From: Pelagimonas varians
GTDB lineage: Bacteria > Pseudomonadota > Alphaproteobacteria > Rhodobacterales > Rhodobacteraceae
Direction of reading: 5' to 3'
NCBI RefSeq assembly: GCF_003208435.1
Contig: NZ_QKMF01000025.1
Coordinates: forward strand, 1 to 46,641
DNA length: 46,641 nt
Part shown: in pieces, positions 43,060-46,641 of the stretch
How the letters are laid out: the number at the start of each line of letters is the position of its first letter
Position numbering within the stretch: position 1 is the first letter of the stretch
Position numbers and translations under genes: made by a program
The notes under the pieces: model-generated
Told to the model about the DNA's origin: nothing
The model's database searches: none
Seen by the model: the letters and a program-made list of their open reading frames with translations, nothing else

Positions 43060-44448
43060 CTATCCGAGGCTGTCTTGCAGCTTTTTCAGGTGCGTCTGAA
43101 CGAGAGACTGGGCAATTCCGGCGCTGGGGCCTTCGGCATAGCAGCGGCATTCGGGGGCATTTCCCGATGGGCGCAGATGCACCACAGCGCCGCTGGTGAA
43201 TGTGACCCGCAGCCCGTCTGTGGTATCAATCCCCTGTTCGGCTCCCGCCTCAAAGAACGCGGCGCGCGCGGCGGCGTCTTGGGTCAATTGCGCGATAAAG
43301 CTGTTTGAGACCTCGGTCGGGATGCCAGCGATACGGTCTGCAGCGGTGAAACAGGCCGGGAGCGTTGCAACCAGATCAGCGAGACTTTGTCCGGCGGCCT
43401 TTGCGGCAGCCAAAGGCGCAATGATCGGCAGAAGGCAATCGCGGGTCATCAGGGGTGCCAGCGTGCCAGCTACTCCTTCGGCGTCAAAGCCTAAAAGGAA
43501 TCCGCCATTGGCTTCATATCCCACCACCTTGGCTGCCGGATCGGCGGTCAGCGTGCTTTCCATTGCAGCGATCACATAGGGGGATCCGATGCGGGTCAGA
43601 TGTACGGTTGCAAAATCATCCATCCCCAAGACCATCGAGTTCGACGAAACCGGCGTACAAAGGACCGTGGCGCCAAGACTGCGGGCCGTCAGCGCGCCCA
43701 GAACATCCCCCAAAACCACGGTGCCGGATTTATCGGCCACCATCGGCCGGTCCGCATCGCCATCGGTCGAGATCAGCGCATCAAGGTTATGCTCTGTGCA
43801 CCAGCCAGCCAGCATGCCACGGGTTTGCGGGTCCAGCGCTTCGGTGTCGACAGGGATAAAGACATCAGAGCGGGCAAGCGCGACTGGCTCGGCGCCAAGG
43901 GCCTTGATCACGTCAACCATCAGGTCACGCGCAACGGAGCTGTGTTGATAGATGCCGATGCGCAACCCGGCCAGAGCCGCTGGGCCAAAGCCCGTCACAT
44001 AGCGCGCCAGATAGGCGGTGACTGCAGCTGATCCATCCGCCTCGGCGGCATCCAATCCGGCGCTGTCACGGCCCAAATGCGCCCCAATGGCGATTTCGTC
44101 CTCTTTGGAAATCTCGCCGTTGGGGACGTAGAATTTAAGACCGTTGCGGTCTGCGGGGATATGGCTTCCGGTGACCATCAAAGCCGCCTGCCCTGCATGC
44201 AAAGACGAGAGCGCAAGAGCAGGGGTTGCCAGCGCGCCGCAATCGATCACATCAACGCCTTCAGCGAGGGCTGTGCGGGCCACAACGGCGGCAATGTCGG
44301 GGGACGAGGGGCGTAGATCCCGCCCCAGATGCAAAGCGCCGCCATGCGGACAGGCGGCCAAAAATGCGCGGGTGTAATCGGCGACAAGGTCGTCAGTCAG
44401 TTCAGTCACAAGGCCGCGTAATCCGCTGGTGCCAAATTTGGGGGGCAT
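43060..44448 (-). CDS. manB: Phosphomannomutase
   Basis: The ATG at 44448 (MPPKFGTSGLRG) has GGAGA at the right distance; a longer frame to 44526 is unsupported. The 462-aa enzyme converts mannose-6-P to mannose-1-P. The four sites are intact: catalytic phosphoserine loop VTGSHIPADRNGLKFY, magnesium loop DGDADRP, sugar loop GYEANGGF and phosphate loop RPSGNAPECR. It completes the path to GDP-fucose (manB, manC, gmd, fcl) but sits about 38 kb from manC on the map (about 7 kb across the circular joint). It is downstream of the methyltransferase and RTX genes on the same strand. Confidence 0.93.
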   Translation of the reverse strand: MPPKFGTSGLRGLVTELTDDLVADYTRAFLAACPHGGALHLGRDLRPSSPDIAAVVARTALAEGVDVIDCGALATPALALSSLHAGQAALMVTGSHIPADRNGLKFYVPNGEISKEDEIAIGAHLGRDSAGLDAAEADGSAAVTAYLARYVTGFGPAALAGLRIGIYQHSSVARDLMVDVIKALGAEPVALARSDVFIPVDTEALDPQTRGMLAGWCTEHNLDALISTDGDADRPMVADKSGTVVLGDVLGALTARSLGATVLCTPVSSNSMVLGMDDFATVHLTRIGSPYVIAAMESTLTADPAAKVVGYEANGGFLLGFDAEGVAGTLAPLMTRDCLLPIIAPLAAAKAAGQSLADLVATLPACFTAADRIAGIPTEVSNSFIAQLTQDAAARAAFFEAGAEQGIDTTDGLRVTFTSGAVVHLRPSGNAPECRCYAEGPSAGIAQSLVQTHLKKLQDSLG

Positions 44449-44570
44449 GGAGCGTCTCCGATAAAGAATGGGGCGCGCTGAGGCACCGTAAATACGTGGG
44501 TCTTGTGCCGCACAGCGACGCGGCACTCAAGGGGCGCGCAGAACTTAAGGGGCCAAGATCGGAAGTGCGT

Positions 44571-45764
44571 CTAGCGTATGAAGGGCGGGCACAAGCCGAT
44601 CCAGGCATTTTTTGCGGCGGATATCGTGAGGGTTTGACCGGCACGGTTGGCAGGCAGCGCAATGCGCCGCCAAGATTGCGGGGCCCACGATCCGGCATTT
44701 GCGGACTGGATGTCTTCTACCTCAAGGATGCAGATATCTTTTCCCTCCTGCGCGACGCTGATCTGGCCATAGCTTTTCTGCGTCACGCCCAGCATCAGCT
44801 CAGTGGCGGGGGCATCAAGGGTGAAGGACGCGGTTTCGGTTTGTCGCAGCCCGTAAAAGGCTGTCCCAACCGGATCGCGAAAGGCGCGGGTTTCTTGAGG
44901 GCCTGACAGTTTGGGAAAGCGTACAGGCGGCGGCGGAGTGCCGGAGTTCTTGACCAAGATCCCTTCAAGCCAATAGCGCGCAAACAGTGGCGGCAACGGC
45001 GCTTGGTGCACTCCGGTGGCGGTCAGTTGGGCAAAATCATCAAGGTTTCGCGGTTCGAACCAGCGCAAAGGATAGAGATTCATCATCGGTTCGGACCAAT
45101 TGTCCAATAGCAGATGCTGGGCCAGTTGATCGGGCGGCGCGATGGCAAGGTCAAATTCCTCAAACCCCACATGCTGCCCGTTGCGATATAATCCCAGCTC
45201 TACGGTCTCTTCTGATCGCACACGGGTGCGCCAGCTTTCATGAGCTGACCTGTCGATAAATTCCTGAGCCAATTCAGGTGGCATCATGTGAAAATAGGGC
45301 AGTTTGGTCGAATGGTAGTCGATTGGTGCAATGCGGTTCGGGGCTTCGCCAAAGTACAACAAGCCATTTTCCGGCAGCATGTCCCAACACAGGCGCAGCG
45401 TTGCCAAACGTTCGGCGACGGTCAGATGTTCCAGCACCGCATATAAAAAGATAACATCAAACTGCTCTGCCGCCAGAACTTCGGGCAGATCATCGGCCGC
45501 TTGCAGGCGTATATCGGCATTGTTGATGTTCAAGGCGCGGGCATTTTCACGGCCCAGCTCAAGCGCATGGGCATCCAGATCAATTCCGACGTAGCGGTCA
45601 AACAACGGGGCCAGCGCGCAGAGTTTAGGGCCCTCGCCGCAGCCAATTTCCAGCGCGCGTAACTGGTTCAGCGGCCGGCCGGATTGGCGCAGTTGTGGCA
45701 CAATAAAGCGTGTGGCCTGTTGATAGCGCTGCTGGAACTTTTTTCCCCCATGTGACCCACCCAT
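44571..45764 (-). CDS. SAM-dependent methyltransferase with C-terminal beta domain
   Basis: This 397-aa protein has the class I SAM site ALEIGCGEGPKLCALAPLF (about residues 37-55), YVGIDLDAHALELGREN (motif II) and FDVIFLYAVLEHL (motif IV). The class I Rossmann part ends near residue 210. The last 190 residues are beta-rich (for example RIALPANRAGQTLTIS) and may bind carbohydrate. It may methylate a sugar or a chain end, which could stop chain growth; this is inference. It follows the RTX stop by 81 bases and precedes manB by about 120, so the three may be co-transcribed. Confidence 0.85.
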   Translation of the reverse strand: MGGSHGGKKFQQRYQQATRFIVPQLRQSGRPLNQLRALEIGCGEGPKLCALAPLFDRYVGIDLDAHALELGRENARALNINNADIRLQAADDLPEVLAAEQFDVIFLYAVLEHLTVAERLATLRLCWDMLPENGLLYFGEAPNRIAPIDYHSTKLPYFHMMPPELAQEFIDRSAHESWRTRVRSEETVELGLYRNGQHVGFEEFDLAIAPPDQLAQHLLLDNWSEPMMNLYPLRWFEPRNLDDFAQLTATGVHQAPLPPLFARYWLEGILVKNSGTPPPPVRFPKLSGPQETRAFRDPVGTAFYGLRQTETASFTLDAPATELMLGVTQKSYGQISVAQEGKDICILEVEDIQSANAGSWAPQSWRRIALPANRAGQTLTISAAKNAWIGLCPPFIR

Positions 45765-45819
45765 ATCCGCACCCGTTCCCCGTGTCCTGCACGCAGGTTC
45801 TTAACAACGCAAAGAGGGG

Positions 45820-45840
45820 GAGGACAAGGAGTCGGTCCTC
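45820..45840 (-). terminator. Weak hairpin after the RTX gene
   Basis: GAGGAC and GTCCTC form a six-base stem with a nine-base loop, just past the RTX stop. On the minus strand it is followed by CCCCTCTTTG rather than a T-run, so it may only weaken transcription into the methyltransferase gene. Confidence 0.35.
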
Positions 45841-45845
45841 GCAGA

Positions 45846-46641
<796 letters not shown>

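Overview
The window is best read as one complete circular plasmid of about 46,546 bp from a marine alphaproteobacterium of the Roseobacter group (Rhodobacterales). The last 95 bases (46547-46641) repeat the first 95 exactly, and joining the ends restores one continuous reading frame for a calcium-binding RTX protein that runs off both ends. The placement rests on gene content and protein character: serralysin-type and RTX proteins, DUF2793, an iteron replicon with ParAB, and an alphaproteobacterial KpsMTE-like exporter. It is a family-level judgement made by eye, not a database result.

Layout. (1) 1-901, continued at 45846-46641: RTX repeat protein, minus strand. (2) 1181-3976: glf (UDP-galactopyranose mutase), then a phage-tail-like trio (DUF2793 protein plus two small proteins), plus strand, closed by a bidirectional terminator at 3988-4027. 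(3) 13498 down to 4037: a nine-gene minus-strand operon with an unknown 520-aa protein, GT2, GT4, a pyruvyltransferase-like protein, gmd, a sulfotransferase-like protein, fcl, a 47-aa small ORF and manC. (4) 13958-19653: coiled-coil proteins, a sulfotransferase-like protein, a fucosyltransferase-like protein and two paralogues of unknown function. (5) 19950-22124: serralysin-type metalloprotease. (6) 22651-27074: replication and partition block with eight iterons, a Rep_3-type initiator, two identical palindromes, and parB and parA. (7) 27435-33906: GT2, kpsM, kpsE, kpsT, sulfotransferase, GT4. (8) 33920-39850: a giant protein of 1976 aa with about four glycosyltransferase modules and an embedded galectin-like domain. 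(9) 39981-42893: sulfotransferase-like protein, old-yellow-enzyme oxidoreductase, and a serine resolvase with a res-like site. (10) 45764 down to 43060: methyltransferase and manB (phosphomannomutase).

How the genes work together. ManB, ManC, Gmd and Fcl make GDP-L-fucose from mannose-6-phosphate, and Glf makes UDP-galactofuranose. At least five glycosyltransferase genes, a fucosyltransferase-like gene, four sulfotransferase-like genes, a pyruvyltransferase-like gene and a methyltransferase could assemble and decorate an acidic polysaccharide. KpsM, KpsT and KpsE would carry it across the inner membrane. The two RTX proteins are likely exported by a type I system that is not on this plasmid and may act in the matrix. 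I infer a surface-glycan or biofilm plasmid comparable in role to the rhamnose-operon biofilm plasmids described in roseobacters, but built on GDP-fucose and galactofuranose. No rml/rfb rhamnose genes, transposases, rRNA, tRNA or CRISPR arrays were seen.
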